Shown piece after piece: positions 45,091 to 57,557 of a stretch of 64,000 nucleotides of DNA (positions are counted from its first letter, which is position 1; every line of letters starts with the position of its first letter). A program made the position numbers and the translations under genes. The notes below the pieces were generated by a model, which was not told the origin of the DNA, did no database searches, and saw nothing but the letters and a program-made list of their open reading frames with translations. Source of the DNA: Amaurobius ferox (taxonomy: Eukaryota > Arthropoda > Arachnida > Araneae > Amaurobiidae); contig OX578140.1 in assembly GCA_951213105.1 (NCBI GenBank), forward strand, positions 123,373,649 through 123,437,648. Reading direction: 5' to 3'.

Positions 45091-45460
45091 AGTATTCCCA
45101 CTCGTGGGAAGGCAGTATATCTGTGAGGGCATTGGCTCCTTATAGCCATTGACCCACCTCACCCAAGTGCTAAATTAACTTGTGGATCGAACCGTAAGTT
45201 ACTCAGTACTCATGAAGCAGGCTTTTCCAGGTGGCGAAGAAGAACTGGTCTTGTGACCTGTTTCCAGACCCGTCTACAACTAGGATCGGGGTTCTTCGGG
45301 ACCATCTTTGGACCTCGTCTGGTGAATGGTTTCACTAACCTCGCTCTCCTAGCCGCGATCTTGCTGGTTGGTTCATAGTTAGCCTAGCCATTCCCTTAAT
45401 ACCTTAATAGTCGGCATAAACCGTTAAAGGTTGTCGCAGGAGTTGGTCCTTAACCTGTAA
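45091..45460. other. GC-richer unrecognised stretch, possibly a repeat fragment
   Basis: The base composition differs clearly from its surroundings. It contains GTGGATCGAACCG (B-box-like) at about 45181 and GGTTGGTTCATAG at 45368. No open frame with a domain is present. A SINE or LINE 3' fragment is possible but no boundaries were found. Confidence 0.3.
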
Positions 45461-47802
45461 TAAATAGTAAATTATTTGATTCAGAAAGAATTTAGCATTT
45501 TTTTTTAAATTCATTATTTCTTTTGTGCATTGTTTTAAATTTATGATTTACAATAATATTTTTTCTATTGTTATAGATAAAATATAGTTACTTTGTAACT
45601 TTTCAAAAGCACAGGTACTCGGTGAACATATTAAATTGCAACTGCTGACATCAATATATATATATATATATATATATGATTTTAGTTCTAATGTAAGAAT
45701 AAACACTTTTAAAAGTCACTGGACATATTCTAGCTTAAATGTAATATGTAAGAATAAGCTCAACATTTTCCAGAAAATCCACATATTTAGGTATGTGTTA
45801 TAGTAATTATGTTTGGATATGAGGTCATATAATACTGTTTAATATTAATCAAGAGAAGTGTGTGGTCCACATTTATCCTAGGATATTAGGAATGCAAGTA
45901 CTGCAGGCAAATGGGTGAGAGGAAATTTTTATACCACTGCTTCTCAACCTTTGTGAGACTGTGGCCTGGTAAATTAATTTTGTATAAGACGAAGGCCCAA
46001 TCCCAACAAATTTACTCATAAATACGGTGTGGCATGTTTACAAATATAAAATGACATGCAATTATAAGTTAGCAATCACTGACTAATGAAATCGTGTAAC
46101 ATATTGTAATTTTCTTAGGCCAACATCATTAAATTAATTTGTGCTGATGTTTATTAATATATTCCATTCTTAACATCAAAAATTTATATTATTCAGTATA
46201 AAATTGATTATTACATTAATTATTAACTTTATTACATTGTATTATTAACTTTAATTAAAAAGACCTTATATTATTAAATTGGTTTTGCTAATGGTGGTTA
46301 GAAAACAAATACTGTACTAAGAGAGATAAATATTTATCCATTGTAATTCACCATAAAAGTCAGCTGAGCAGTCTCCCCCCTTATTCAGATTAAATATTAA
46401 ATTCAGCTTGGTCACAGATATTTACTACACAGGTGTTATTTAGGCGTTCTGGTTCTGAGCTTTCCGCCACATTCACGAATGTTGTTCTCTTTAGAATATT
46501 TCCACTATGAAATATATGTTCATAAGAAATGTTTAAAAAACTAAAATGACAAATTCCAGGAGAATCCGGTATAATCAGCATGGTATAATTAGTGCCAGGA
46601 CCCAGTGATTGAAAAACACTGTTTTATGCAACTTTATGTACCCTGTAATAACATCGAGTTTTATGAATGAATTTCTATTTTATATGCATTTCTGTTATTA
46701 GAAAAATTGGTAAAAAGGATGCAGCTACTGTTATAGGATTGCATATACTAAAGCAGTGTTTACAAACGAGGAAAAAAACATATTATGAATAATTTGAAAA
46801 ATTAATATTTATATTAGCTTTTGATACTAGTTTTTGGATAGCAAACTGAAAATTTAAGAGCCGAGCCTTTTAAACATTTAAAATGTATTCTATTTAACCT
46901 AATGCATTGTAACAATTAGCAGACTTTGTCCACTAGCCATTACTTAATATAGCAACCATTTTTTACTGTAATTAATATTTTAGCAAGTTCTGTGAATGCT
47001 GCACAGGTTCCTACACATTCTAAAAATCTAAGGGCGAAAAAAATGACTGTTTGGAAAATCAGGTTTATAGAGTACACAGCAAATTTATCTGGCTCTTACT
47101 TTAAAAAAAAAAAAAAATCAAGAGCATTACTTGATTTTTGAATTAGAAAATAGCTTTTTAGCTAGCTCCCCCCCCTCCCCTCCAAAAAATAAATAAATAA
47201 ATAAGAGGTTTTTTGAGAATATTTTAAAATCTGTTGAATTTTTAAAGTTTTGCTCACATTCCCAGATATTAAGCTACATTAAAAAAGTAAACACAAACTT
47301 CTAGGCCAAATAAGTGCTTTGGAATAAGAGGAAACAGACATACATACATATATATATACATATACATATGTACAATACACGATCAGCTCTTAATGGGATA
47401 GATGTACATATTACTCAGGGTTGTTTTATTGATTATACCAAGTGGGAATAATATCTAGTGCTGAAAAAAATATTTCAGATAAGAAAATAGTTTCAAATTT
47501 TTTTTCAGGGTCTTTACAAAACTGCTTCTCATGAAAACATAGCCTTTTAAAGTAAAAGCGCTTCATACCTTTAAAGATCTTAAAACTGTATTGATATTAG
47601 TGTTTGTCAAATACAGTTATAGAGTTGCAAGAATTACTTTGATAAGTGTTATTATTGATAAAGAGTAAAAACTTATTTGTTGAGTTATTTTTTCTGTTTC
47701 AAAAGCATGCAAAATGTATAGATATTAAATAATAATAATTTTGAAAGATAGATAATTTTGAAAATAAATATGCCCTCTTTTATTTTATTTTTTCTTTTGC
47801 AG
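45461..47802. other. Intron 3, 3' end, no gene
   Basis: AT-rich, with a (TA)n tract at about 45655-45676 and a C-rich tract near 47168. It ends in the acceptor tract TTTTTTCTTTTGCAG before exon 4. Confidence 0.5.
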
Positions 47803-48035
47803 CTGACAGTTCATTGTGGGATGTGTGATTCAAGAACAAGTCTAACAATTGAAAAGATGGCAAGAAAACATGATTATGTTCATTGTGATATAAATGGACA
47901 ATTACCACCTTGTTATGCATGTGGCAATGATGGTCCTGATGTGTTATGCACAGCAATAGACTTACCAAAAGTAATAGATGCAGTTTCTTCCTCTGATATA
48001 TGTGTTAAAACAGAAATATCAGAAAATGCTGGTTT
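47803..48035 (+). CDS. PGPEP1: Pyroglutamyl-peptidase I, coding exon 4
   Basis: The 233-nt exon, between TTTTGCAG and the donor GTGAGT (48036-48041), encodes residues 69-145 plus two bases of Leu146. It opens with LTVHCGM, matching the VVHVGVS strand of family members, followed by SLTIEKMA, which supplies the catalytic Glu85. Middle residues CYACGNDGPDVLCTAIDL align with the CCVEDGPESIDSIIDM region of human PGPEP1. It ends with ENAG before the catalytic Cys encoded by the next exon. Phase is 0 on entry and 2 on exit. Cysteines are more numerous than I would expect (Cys73, 76, 96, 106, 109 and 117), including Cys73 where a valine is common. A 93-codon frame from 47758 starts in the intron and is not the real start. 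Confidence 0.93.
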
Positions 48036-48120
48036 GTGAGTACCATTTATAATTGTTCATTTATTCTACTTTCAAAAATAAAAATACAATATTTTTTTGT
48101 AAATTGTTTATGATGCCTTA

Positions 48121-48194
48121 CCCTGCAAAAGAGTTGAGCCTGCATCTCTTTATCTTGAGACAAACACTTTTACAACTGAGCTATCCAAATTGTT
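48121..48194 (-). other. tRNA-like sequence (pseudogene or SINE head)
   Basis: On the minus strand it reads TTTGGATAGCTCAGTTGTAA (A box), an anticodon-arm-like TTTGTCTCAAGATAAAGA, and GCAGGCTCAACTC (B-box-like) at tRNA spacing. The T stem and acceptor stem do not pair properly (CTTTTGC where CCTGC would be needed), and no T-run terminator follows. It is therefore a decayed tRNA or a tRNA-derived SINE head. Confidence 0.5.
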
Positions 48195-49297
48195 AGAGAA
48201 CCTCATATTCTCCTCCTTATTTAAGGGTGGTGTTCTTTGCTTCTATTATTTCCTTTGCTAAATGGAAGTATTGTTTTCAAGTTAAAAATACTTTTTAGCC
48301 ATATTGAAAGTCTTTGTCTTAAAGGATATTGAATATAAACAAGAAAAGCAAAAACTTTCTAGTATTCCATCCATTAACAAATTTATATGCGGGAAGATTA
48401 CAGAGGGTAGGTTGTTTATGCATATGAAAACATCGGAATAGGTTAAAAAAAATCTGACATTAACCAAATTAAGTATTTTGAGGTAATTTTTTATAGAACA
48501 TTTTATTATAAAGCCATATTTAATGTCAACAGAATACAAATTTCACATGTACATTTTTTTAAACTTTAAAATTTTTCATGGTTTTCCCCCAAATTTAGTA
48601 TTTTAATATAATTTGTTATGAGTAATGTGAATACAAAGTGAAAATTAATATTAACATATAGAGATGTAAATCGAAAAATTTTCAGCTGTTTTTCCCAAAA
48701 CTTCTTTTCCATTTTCTCTGTTTAATAGATTTGAAAATGATGATAATTTAAATCCAATGTAGTATTACTATTTATTTTTTGCTATTGATTTTTTTATTTG
48801 CATTTTGTTTATATATAAGACTAATATACATTAATTCAAGTTTACATTTTAACACATTTTTCCATTTAAAAAGATTAGGTGTTAAATTGTAAATAACATG
48901 TATGCTTAATGCAGCTAGAGACAGGACCATCTTTTGACACAGACGAGCAGAGCCTATCCCTTGGGTCCCACAGAGTATGGAATGAGACTTAGCTGCTAAA
49001 AAAGATATTAATAGAAGCAAGCTGTATAAATAAATCAAAATGTTTTTGGGCATCTATTGCAAAAATTTAACAAGCCTAACACCTTTGGAATGCCTAAAAA
49101 AGCTATATGTGATTTGCTACTCATTTCCAAATTTTACAATTGCTTTGAGAATTTTTTTACCAATACCTGGAACCACTGCCAAAGTAAAACAAAAAAAAAA
49201 GCCTTTCAAAGCCAAAATTAATAAAAAAAAAATTGCCTACAAGCAGGAATGACCCAAAAAAGAATAAATAATTTAATCTTGTTATCCATCAATAATT
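48195..49297. other. AT-rich intron sequence, no gene
   Basis: Nothing is recognised beyond low-complexity frames. Confidence 0.45.
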
Positions 49298-49427
49298 TTA
49301 TATAAAATTTCATGTCCAAATATTGTTATTCAAGTTTAACATTTTTAATACAAAATTTCATGTCCAAATATTGTTATTCAAGTTTAACATTTTTAATACA
49401 AAATTTCATGTCCAAATATTGTTACTT
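49298..49427 (+). repeat. 48-bp tandem repeat, about 2.7 copies
   Basis: Two full identical units start at 49323 and 49371 (TTGTTATTCAAGTTTAACAT and onward, ending ATGTCCAAATA). A partial unit precedes them (AAAATTTCATGTCCAAATA, to 49322) and a diverged start follows. The identity of the units points to a recent local duplication. The 65-codon frame across it repeats the same residues and is not a gene. Confidence 0.9.
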
Positions 49428-50846
49428 AAGTATAAAATGTTTATATTTGTAGCAACAAATTATAATATTGATTTCCTTTTTCTTATTTGTATGAGCTCCA
49501 AAAATATTTTTTGCCCTTGATCCTGCATTAAAGACAGGCCTGGCTAAAGGAATGACCTAACTTTTTGTTAAAAGTTTTAATCTTTAATATTTTAGTTAGT
49601 ATTAGATGGCCTGTGAACATTTTAAATTTGGGAGTGCTGTTGCTTGTAATAAACTCATGTCAAAAGTAAAACAATTTACACCTATCATATTTTATTTTTT
49701 TAGCATTTTGTTAAAACTTTATTTTCCATTTTAGCTGTTTTGATAAAGCAAATTTTTAACAAGCTTAAATCTTATCATGTATTACATACAACAGGAGTTT
49801 CCAATCTGTAAGTTCCACCCCCTCCCCCCACTCCCCTGGGTCATTTTCAGAGTGTCTCCATAAGGTCTCAAAGTTTTACAAATTTTTCTGCTTTTTATGT
49901 AATAATTTTATTTTAGTGAAGACTTTTTAACATAAAATTGATATGGAAGTATTAATTAAAAGGCAAAATCTAAAAAATAAAGTGTAACAGAGTAGTAGCT
50001 TTTGATAAAAGTTTGTTTGGAGTATCTAAAATTTTTTTATAGGGCTGTGAGATATTTGATACCTATTATGATGATGCAGAGCAATAGAATGTGGATGCAA
50101 ATGTGTAGGCCATATGTAGATACTTTCTAAATTGCAACTAATTTTGCAAATACTTTTCAGGCAAAATACAAATATTTCTTTTTCTTTGCTGTATACACAA
50201 CAGTAATATTTTTTTCATATTTGGAGCCTATAATTAGAAAATAATTACTTGATTAAGCACTTTTATCTTTAATTAGTTAATTAAATTACTACACAAGTTT
50301 GTAATAAATTTGCTTCAACATTTATCTACATAGATATATTGTTTTTTATTCAATACTGCTGTGCGACTTTGCAGATGTTTTTGCCATAGTGATTGTGTAT
50401 ACAGATTCTTTCTCATTTTATCTAGTTCTGCAACCATCTATATGTGCAAAAAGAGGTTTTTTTCAGATTTAAAAACTAAAATCAAAATAGCGAAATAAAT
50501 GGAATTTTAACCTTATGTTAGAGTTGAACGAATTACCTGGCATTGTGCAAGTCCTAAATAAGTGCTCACTTAAATAATACATTTACAAATAACACCAGCC
50601 ACTTTCCAAATCGCCAAATCAGTTTTAATCCAAGTCACCATGAAATGTGAAATTGTTATTTTAAGCTCAAAGAGCACTACTCCGTAAACTCGGAAAGCTT
50701 AAAAAAAAAAAAAACAGATCTTCTCTAGGATGCTCCCTTCTGTACGTATGGCCCAAATCCCACCATCAGTTGGACATGTGCAGTTGATAAGCCGAAAAAT
50801 CTGCCAGGCTTCATTGCAGATCAAAATGTGTGGAATCAGTTTAGCA
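49428..50846. other. AT-rich intron sequence, no gene
   Basis: No exon or bounded repeat was found. A-runs lie at about 50701 and C-rich text at 49807-49830. Confidence 0.4.
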
Positions 50847-51000
50847 AAAACTTTAAAACGAAATAATAAAGACAATCAAATTTGGTAAATTAAAACGTTT
50901 TTAATAGTAACACCATTTATGATATAATTAAAATTATAAATCCAGTGCAGTTTCGAACGTCACTACATCCTTCATCTGTGGCAATGTAAATTGTTTAAGA
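50847..51000 (-). repeat. Penelope-like terminal repeat, minus-strand copy
   Basis: It is an inverted relative of 57558-57712. On the minus strand it reads TCTTAAACAATTTACATTGC, then GATGAAGGATGTAGTGACG, TTCGAAACTGCACTGG, TCATAAATGGTGTTAC and TTTACCAAATTTG. It is less complete around the CTGATGA motif (CAGATGA here). Confidence 0.6.
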
Positions 51001-52365
51001 TTATATTCCCGCTAATTCTTCTCGCCCTATTCCTTCTAAAAAGGCCTCTTTCATTGCTTATTTTAATTGCATTTTTAACATATGTTCATCTATTTTGTCT
51101 TTAGTTACTGAAATTAATTTTATCTTTAACCTTGGCCATAAGGTCACTTACTCTTTCGATTTAATTTATAAAAAAATTTCCACTATTGGTTATAATTTTA
51201 TTTATCTTAAAACTAATCTTGCCCCCTTTTCTGATATCTTGCTGTATAAATCAAGTTTTTTGTTCCATTTGGCGATTTTTTTCCTCTGATTCAATTTTGC
51301 TATAAATTAATGTTTAAACCTGCCCATTCCATAGTTACCTGTTATTTAGTCACATTTGTACTGATAAATATAAGGATAGGAGTACACACACTTTTACAGG
51401 CACAGGCACTTTTTGATGCTAAGCCTAACACTGCAAAAAATCGTATTATAGAAACTTTGCTTTAAAATACATCTACTATTATTATAGAAATATATGGGTA
51501 TTATTGCATTTTGAGGGATTTGACTACACCATTGTTTTTCAAACATGAGCTTTGAAAACTTCTTTATTTTGTTAACTATTACTTGTATAATATTATCAAT
51601 GAAATACGGATTAAAAAATTAATATCTTTTAACAAGGCATTGAACTGTTTGAATTTCATCTGTAGTTTAACAGAAGAAGTAGCGGAATTTCGACATTTGA
51701 ACTCTAATTATCTGTACCAAAAGTATCCAAAAACATCAACATCCATATCGATGTCTTTTAAATAAACTTTCACACTAAAGCACATAGCAACTATTTCATT
51801 TTCTTCAATTATATTACTATGAGATTCATTCATCAATTGTTAAATTTTAGTTTCAGAAATATATTTTACTCTTTTCAACATGATTATTGCAACATTCTTC
51901 TGACGAAATGTATACTAGCTTCATATGCACTCCCTGAAAACCAGCAATAAGAATCACAGCCCTAATGTCCTAAACGTACCACCAAAGACCCTCATCATTA
52001 AAATAAACACAGAATAACTGTCATGAAAGAAGCCATCCATTTAAATCTCTCAGTTGCATGCCTTTTAAGTCAGAACCACCACAACAGTTTGTTTATATAA
52101 TCAACTTAGTCAGCATTCTCATGAAAAACAAAAACATAAGTTAAAATGTGAGGGTCATTGATTCAAGTAACTAGCTTTACAAAAACTGTAGGATTCCATT
52201 GCCATCTGGTGTTATCAAAAATATTAATCCCAATGCTATTTTTCATTTCAATTCTACATTTCTCATTGGCATTGCTGGGTTCTAGCAGCCATCTGCATTG
52301 CACAGTAAATATGCATCCGTGAGCTGAAGAAGGGAGAATCTCTCTGTTGCATATATGCATCTCTG
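51001..52365. other. AT-rich intron sequence, no gene
   Basis: A T-rich stretch at 51010-51290 with a 64-codon frame could belong to the preceding Penelope-like copy, but shows no motif. The rest is unremarkable. Confidence 0.35.
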
Positions 52366-53236
52366 GTCCTTAAGGGGGTCAAGGCATTTTTAATGGCATA
52401 TCAAAAAATTTTAAGGAGTTTGTAGGTTATATCACAGTTGTCTTCATTACAAGGCCTGTGCGCTAATACAACATGGCGTCTGCTGCAGGCGGAATCTCGT
52501 TTTCAGAACTCAGTGCGGTTTGATAATTTATGACTGCATTTCTTTATTTTACTAAGTGATTCCAAGCCAATTTTAATATGATAATAATAGTAGTTTGTTA
52601 CCAACTAGTTATCTCACCCTAAATATACTGTTTATTTAGGCATTTATTTTATGATTTTGAAAAAAAATATTAAAAAATCTGGATTTGCACACATTCCCTT
52701 CCATTTTTCCCTTCCAAATATGATATGTGAAAATTTTGTAATTACGAATACTTTATTTTATAGGTACACAATGGGGTACTAAATTTTGCTTTTCTAAAAT
52801 AAAGTTTTCTCATTTTTGTAATTACAAAATGTAAATAAAATTTGTTTGTTTGTATAATTTATTTGTGAGATATATGACATACACAATAGCAAATACTGTC
52901 TTAAAATTTATTTTTAATAACATCAATTTTGACTAACTAATTCAAGTTTGCTGAGATATGATAGTATGATATATCACCTACACATTAACAAATAATAAAT
53001 CATCACTGAAGACATATGATATATACACATTAACAAATAAGTCATAAAATTTATCGAACAATATCAGTTTTGATGAATAGTACAATTTTGAAGAAAAGTA
53101 GTTAAAGTTTGTCGAGATATGATAGGCTATATCACATACACATTAACAAATAAATTATCATTGAAGATCCAAAAATACATAATAAAATATACACAGGCCA
53201 TGATGTAAACACAAATGATTATAGGGTCGAAGAATA
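52366..53236. other. AT-rich sequence next to the P-element relic, with a ~130-bp degenerate repeat
   Basis: GTCCTTAAGGGGGTCAAGG at 52365-52383 could be a transposon end; its partner was not found. From 52920 to 53165 blocks such as TTTGCTGAGATATGATAG, TTTGTCGAGATATGATAGG and CACATTAACAAATAA recur two to three times. Confidence 0.4.
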
Positions 53237-54175
53237 TTATTTACAACTTGATAGCTTTTTTATTTTCCTTTTATTTGAGTTTTGCATTTTATTTGTTTCT
53301 GTTTTCATTTTTGAGTAATTATTTAAAAGTATTTTACAAATAACAATTGATACATTTTCCAAATATTTTGTGCCATCATGGGAATTTCGCTTTGTACAAC
53401 TGTCTTCTAATTCACTTATAATACTGCAAATGTAAGGATTTGAGAGTTTCACCATTAAATTTAAATGATTGCTACATTCAAGAAATTATTTGTAATAATC
53501 TTTTAACAAAGCATTAAATATTTTAATGCAAATACATGCCACCTTAACAGTAAACACGGTGGGCTTTTTAAAAGCACCTCTATTCAATGCATCTATTAAC
53601 CTAGATGCTTCATTAAATTCATATTGTACCGTATCATTATGGATTAATATTTCAACACAAGAATTACAGAATATATTTATTTTTGCTGGTTTTTAGTGCA
53701 GCATCTCCAGAAATATAATGAATGATAGGGATAGTTTCTTTCTCAATTGGCTCCAGTGGATTTATTTCAAACTCTGAAAATGGTTCTAAAGATAGTTCAG
53801 TAGTACTTGGGTACTTATTTTCTTTTAAATCTCTTATTATGAGCTTAGAATTTTCAAAAGAAAAGAAAAGTAAATTTTGGATTCATATTTTTTTTTTCAC
53901 TTTCATATAGCTGCTGAAGTGAAATAAAATAGTTACTGCCAGATAGTTGGCGATAGAGGCTAAATCTCCCTTCTAAAGGGTCTGTTTGTAATTTCCCCGA
54001 CAGAACATAGTTAATTTTTAATTCTTTCAATGCAAAAAGGCATCAAAGAAGGTTTGGCACATGGAATATGGTGGATTACACAGTGTTTATCCTGCCACTT
54101 TTCCTCGGTAACACTCATTTCTTTAACAAAGTGCATAATGCAAACACGAGCATTTTCGGCATGTTTATGCATTAG
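53237..54175 (-). pseudogene. P-element / THAP9-type transposase relic, C-terminal part
   Basis: Minus-strand translation across several frames gives LKINYVLSGKLQTDPLEGRF followed by RQLSGSNYFISLQQLYESE (53885-54030). This is the highly characteristic TDP-LE-RF...YRQ-SG-NY-S---E-E block of P-element and THAP9 transposases. Downstream comes FENSKLIIRDLKEN and an acidic stretch (FSEFEINPLEPIEKE), HYISGDAALKTSK, and then a 72-codon frame at 53455-53237 (SELEDSCTKRNSHDGTKYLENV). Multiple stops and shifts break it. The THAP zinc finger and first catalytic residues are not present here. Termini were not located. Confidence 0.7.
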
Positions 54176-54360
54176 GAATAATTATATTTATAAACTAAGA
54201 ATAATTATGTTTATATATTAAAGTAATTATGTTTATGCATTAAGAATAATTATATTTATACACAAAGAATAATTATGTTTGTATATTAAAAATAATTATG
54301 TTTATACATTAAGAACAGTTATGTTTATACACTACTCTAATATTAATCTAATACTAAATT
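54176..54360. repeat. Short tandem repeat, unit about 35 bp
   Basis: GTTTATGCATTAAGAATAAT and close variants (TTTATATATTAAAGTAATTAT, TTTGTATATTAAAAATAATTAT) recur about six times at 54160-54330. A short TATTAATCTAATACTAAATTA duplication follows at 54340-54385. Confidence 0.65.
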
Positions 54361-54385
54361 AGTATTAATCTAATACTAAATTAAA

Positions 54386-55450
54386 TATTACACTTATGAA
54401 TAACTTACCAAAAAGGTTATTCTTTTTTTTCACTCTTTAGAAGTATATTTTTGATAAATATTAATATGTATCCAGAACTGTATGGCAACTTTCAGCATGC
54501 GTTTGCTATAACAAATGCAGAAGAACAAAGCGGGAAGGAAGCCTCTGATCCGAAAATCCGCCTGCAGCAGATCACGTGACCTCTTTTCAAGGGAAGAGCG
54601 CTCAGGCCTTGTTGAAGAGAGCTGTGGTTATATGCTCAATCCCTCTACTTTATATCAGCATTATTTAAAAAAAAAAGAAAATATGTTCCAGGAAAATGAA
54701 TCAATGCCTGCGCAGTTGCTTAAATTATAATTTTTTTTTTAAATAATCCTAATATAATATCAAGTGCTATATTAGTAACATAAATAAATATTAAATAAAA
54801 CTAAGATTTGTATAAGTTTTGTAGCAGGTAAATCTAAGTTTAGCGTCAGTTTGATAGCAGATCAATGTACAATTCGAATGATTTGTAGCAGTGGAAATTT
54901 GTTCCAAGTTTTTTTTGTCACAAATTTACATGTATACAAATTCTGTATAAGAATAAACAAATTTTTATTACCTAATTTTAACTTTTTATTTATTGCTTAA
55001 CATGTTACCAATTAAAAAAATATATCTATATAATATGCACTGAACTGACTGATTGAGCGAGTGGATGATGTATGAAAATTATCAAGCACTTTCACTATAG
55101 CTAGAATCGTGGTTTTAATGTGATCCAATCCGTTTCAGTTTCAAGACTAAGGGAAAAATAAAATTCCCAAAATATTGAATTAGGTGTGACAGTGCACAGG
55201 AACAATTATACAATTCCAAACTTTTTTTTTAAATGATTGAGTACTTTCACTCGAGACAGAATTTTATTATTGGTCGCATTCGATCTGTCTCAGCTTCCAG
55301 ATCAATGAAAAATTCAAAAATTTAAATTGTGATGATACAAAGGGATTTAAATAAAAAAAAAACTTGCATCATTTTGTGTCTTAAAATGTGTGCTAATCCC
55401 CCTTTTTTTTTAAATTTAAAATTGAAACAATTTTGATATTCTGAACTTTT
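54386..55450. other. AT-rich intron sequence, no gene supported
   Basis: A 71-codon frame at 54515-54730 lies in a slightly GC-richer patch (54500-54650). It has no recognisable motif, and its residues are Ser/Arg/Lys-rich. Two related stretches near 55060-55170 and 55230-55330 (ATCCAATCCGTTTCAGTTTC and CATTCGATCTGTCTCAGCTTCC) may be a degenerate duplication. Confidence 0.35.
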
Positions 55451-55535
55451 AAGTGTTGAAGACCCAGACCACACGACCAACCCAAAGGTTAACGGCAGCA
55501 AAATGTGTGGCCGGGAACTTTTGAGGTGTAAATGT
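55451..55535 (-). repeat. Diverged fragment of the tRNA-headed SINE family
   Basis: TTGAAGACCCAGACCACACG and GTGTGGCCGGGAAC align with the minus-orientation SINE at 1940-2000 (TTGAGACCCAGACCG and GGACGGCCGGGAAG). Only the 3' part of the element is recognisable. Confidence 0.5.
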
Positions 55536-55699
55536 CACAATTAGGGGCCACTAGCTATTAAGAATGGGCAAAGCGTGGGTGAAAGGGCTTGTTTTAAAAT
55601 AAACTCAGCATAAAGAAAAGCTTTTAGATTCAAAGCACTGTGCGAGAATGTTAAGTACAAAAATCATCTTACCATTATTAACTCTCATAATATTTAGTT

Positions 55700-55980
55700 A
55701 ATTGGTTGGTTGGTTGGTGTCATGTCCACTTTGAAGTCAAATAGATCCATGTGCGTGAATCACTGCCCTTGCCAGATCCACTATCCTCTCAGTATAAAGT
55801 TCACCCCGGAAAGGGAATCCCCCAAGCTTTGCAGCGCTGCAAGTATAGCCGGATATGTAAAGATATGTCCTGGAAAAAGCCCCTCCCCAGGGCAATTTCT
55901 GCAGTTCTTATTTATATATCCTGGTATCGTCTTCATTAATTTTAATGCCACCGAAGTGACGAGTTCTCAGTTTAGTTAAT
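55700..55980 (-). repeat. (CCAA)n-tailed retroposon fragment
   Basis: On the + strand it starts (TTGG)n at 55700-55718 and continues GTCATGTCCACTTTGAAGTC in a GC-richer stretch ending near 55970. Orientation and tail match the class at 4497 and 38343. Two overlapping frames (55710-55979) show no domain. It may be the 3' end of a LINE or a SINE. The left edge is approximate. Confidence 0.5.
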
Positions 55981-56115
55981 TATGCACAATATTTCTTTAA
56001 AATTAACCAAAATATGAAAATAAGTTCATATTGTCGAGTTTAGTTTATTACGAGTTCGAGTTTAGTTAATTATGCACAATATTTCTTTAAAATTAACCAA
56101 AATATGAAAATAAGG
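55968..56115 (+). repeat. ~77-bp direct duplication
   Basis: GTTTAGTTAATTATGCACAA followed by TATTTCTTTAAAATTAACC and AAAATATGAAAATAAG occurs at 55971 and again at 56060, the two copies being essentially identical. Confidence 0.85.
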
Positions 56116-57070
56116 AAGTTTAGTCTGCCTTTAAAGGATGGAGAAGTATAGAAAAGGATGCTTGTGGACTCTCAGTAATGCATCATGATACAAAATGAAT
56201 TGAGCAAATCCCACCATTTATGCAAAAAATTATTTTATTTAGTAAAATATTTATTCATTTATACTGATACACTATAAAAATAACCTAATGATAATATTTG
56301 AAATAAGTCACTTTATTAAAAACATAGGGATAATTTATGTATATAATGCTCATAAGCAGGAGTCCTGTAGACGAAAAAATTTGTATTTGAAGAGAAAGAC
56401 ATGAGCTGCCCCACATCAGATTTATTGTTAAACAAATACTTTCAATTTTGCAAAATTCTTTAAAGTTAGATTTGGTTTTGAATCCATTTTTTATTGATTC
56501 TGACATTCTTAGTGAGAAATTAAACTCAGATAAAAGAGATGGCTCAACATAAACAGTAAATAAACACTTGGTGAAACTACTTGGTTCTTCCTAATAAGGA
56601 ACCTAAGGGAATACTAGTGCGAATAATTATATTTGGAAATATTGGTTTTAAAGCAAAAATTCTTAAAGAGTTCAAATTTTCAGAATTTTTTACCTCAAAT
56701 AGATACTAAGCAAAGAATAATTTAGCAAAATTTCTCCTTTGTGAAGAAAGAGAAACTTATTGTAATTTATCAGGCAGAAAGAAAAATGCACTACACTAAT
56801 CAACAATCTTCCAGTCTTTTTCTACTTTAATTTTACTTTTTTCTACTTTTTATCTTGCTAATGAAGTTCAGATTTTGAGGGAAACAAAAAAACAATTGTA
56901 ACCTCTATTTTGATAATATTCCTTCCTCACAGTACTGAATTTGAATCGTCAGTCGTTTGTCCAGTTTTCTTTTGCATTTCAGAATTGGAACTACGAAAGG
57001 AAAATTTGGCAAAATTAAAGAGTTTTAAAAGATCCTTAAAAATGAAATGTGAATTTGAGGAGTTTTTAAG
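56116..57070. other. AT-rich intron sequence, no gene
   Basis: GAAAGACATGAGCTGCCCCACATCAGA at 56393-56419 echoes the tail of the palindromic-end family (GGAAAGTCATGTGTTGCC). The 73-codon minus frame at 56506-56285 is not recognised. Confidence 0.35.
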
Positions 57071-57075
57071 GACTG

Positions 57076-57195
57076 TGCGAACACTGTAGTACTAAGTGTA
57101 CCATAGGTATTTGCTTATCTGAACATGCTCGCGATATTAAACATAAAAAACTGTCTACTGATATTTCCCATTTTGTTATTAACATTAGTTTTATC
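57076..57195 (+). pseudogene. GIY-YIG-like endonuclease relic of a Penelope-like element
   Basis: The + frame reads CEHCSTKCTIGICLSEHARD, then IKHKKLSTDISHFVI. The paired Cys motif, an I-G-x-C/T block, EH and the following I-S-H-V spacing resemble the zinc-finger and GIY-YIG segment at the C terminus of Penelope-like proteins. The first YIG tyrosine is lost (TIG). It lies 390 bp upstream of the terminal repeat at 57558, in the same orientation. Assignment is moderate. Confidence 0.45.
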
Positions 57196-57557
57196 CTTAT
57201 GTTTAATAATACTTTTTTCTTAATTTACTGCAATAACCCCCATAATATATTGAATCCCTTTTCATTTATATTTATTGTGACTCTATTTGTAATTTTAATC
57301 CCGTTCAGACCCTCTGTTTTGCATGACGTCTCATTCTCGACTCACTGTTTGTTAAATCCTTGTATAATTTTCTGAATATATAGTCCATTTTTTTTTTACT
57401 TTTGATGACACATTTATTGATTGTCCTGTATTTTATGATCTTCTGTTATTTATGTAGTTTGTAATTTAAATGTTTTTAAATTATCGAATTTAAAAAAATC
57501 AATGTGCAAATCGTGTCTCACAGTTGTGGGCTGTGTATAAGAGCTCATGTTTGTCAC

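Larger units (their letters stand above)
8022..47802 (+). other. Intron 3 of the peptidase gene (39.8 kb)
   Basis: The intron starts with GTAATA after the exon 3 codon for Lys68 and ends with TTTCTTTTGCAG before Leu69. Joining the two exons continues the C15 family alignment (...WKEFNPK then LTVH...). Its contents are annotated separately. Long unannotated stretches inside it are AT-rich and show no exon of another gene on either strand. Confidence 0.85.

Noticed and set aside
48121..48194. Functional tRNA gene
   Set aside because: A and B boxes are recognisable but the T and acceptor stems do not pair, and there is no terminator.
49298..49427. CRISPR-like or other functional direct-repeat array
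   Set aside because: It is a simple tandem duplication with no spacers, in a eukaryotic intron.
54515..54730. 71-codon frame in a GC-richer patch as an exon
   Set aside because: It has no homology that I recognise, no plausible splice continuation, and no place in the peptidase reading frame.
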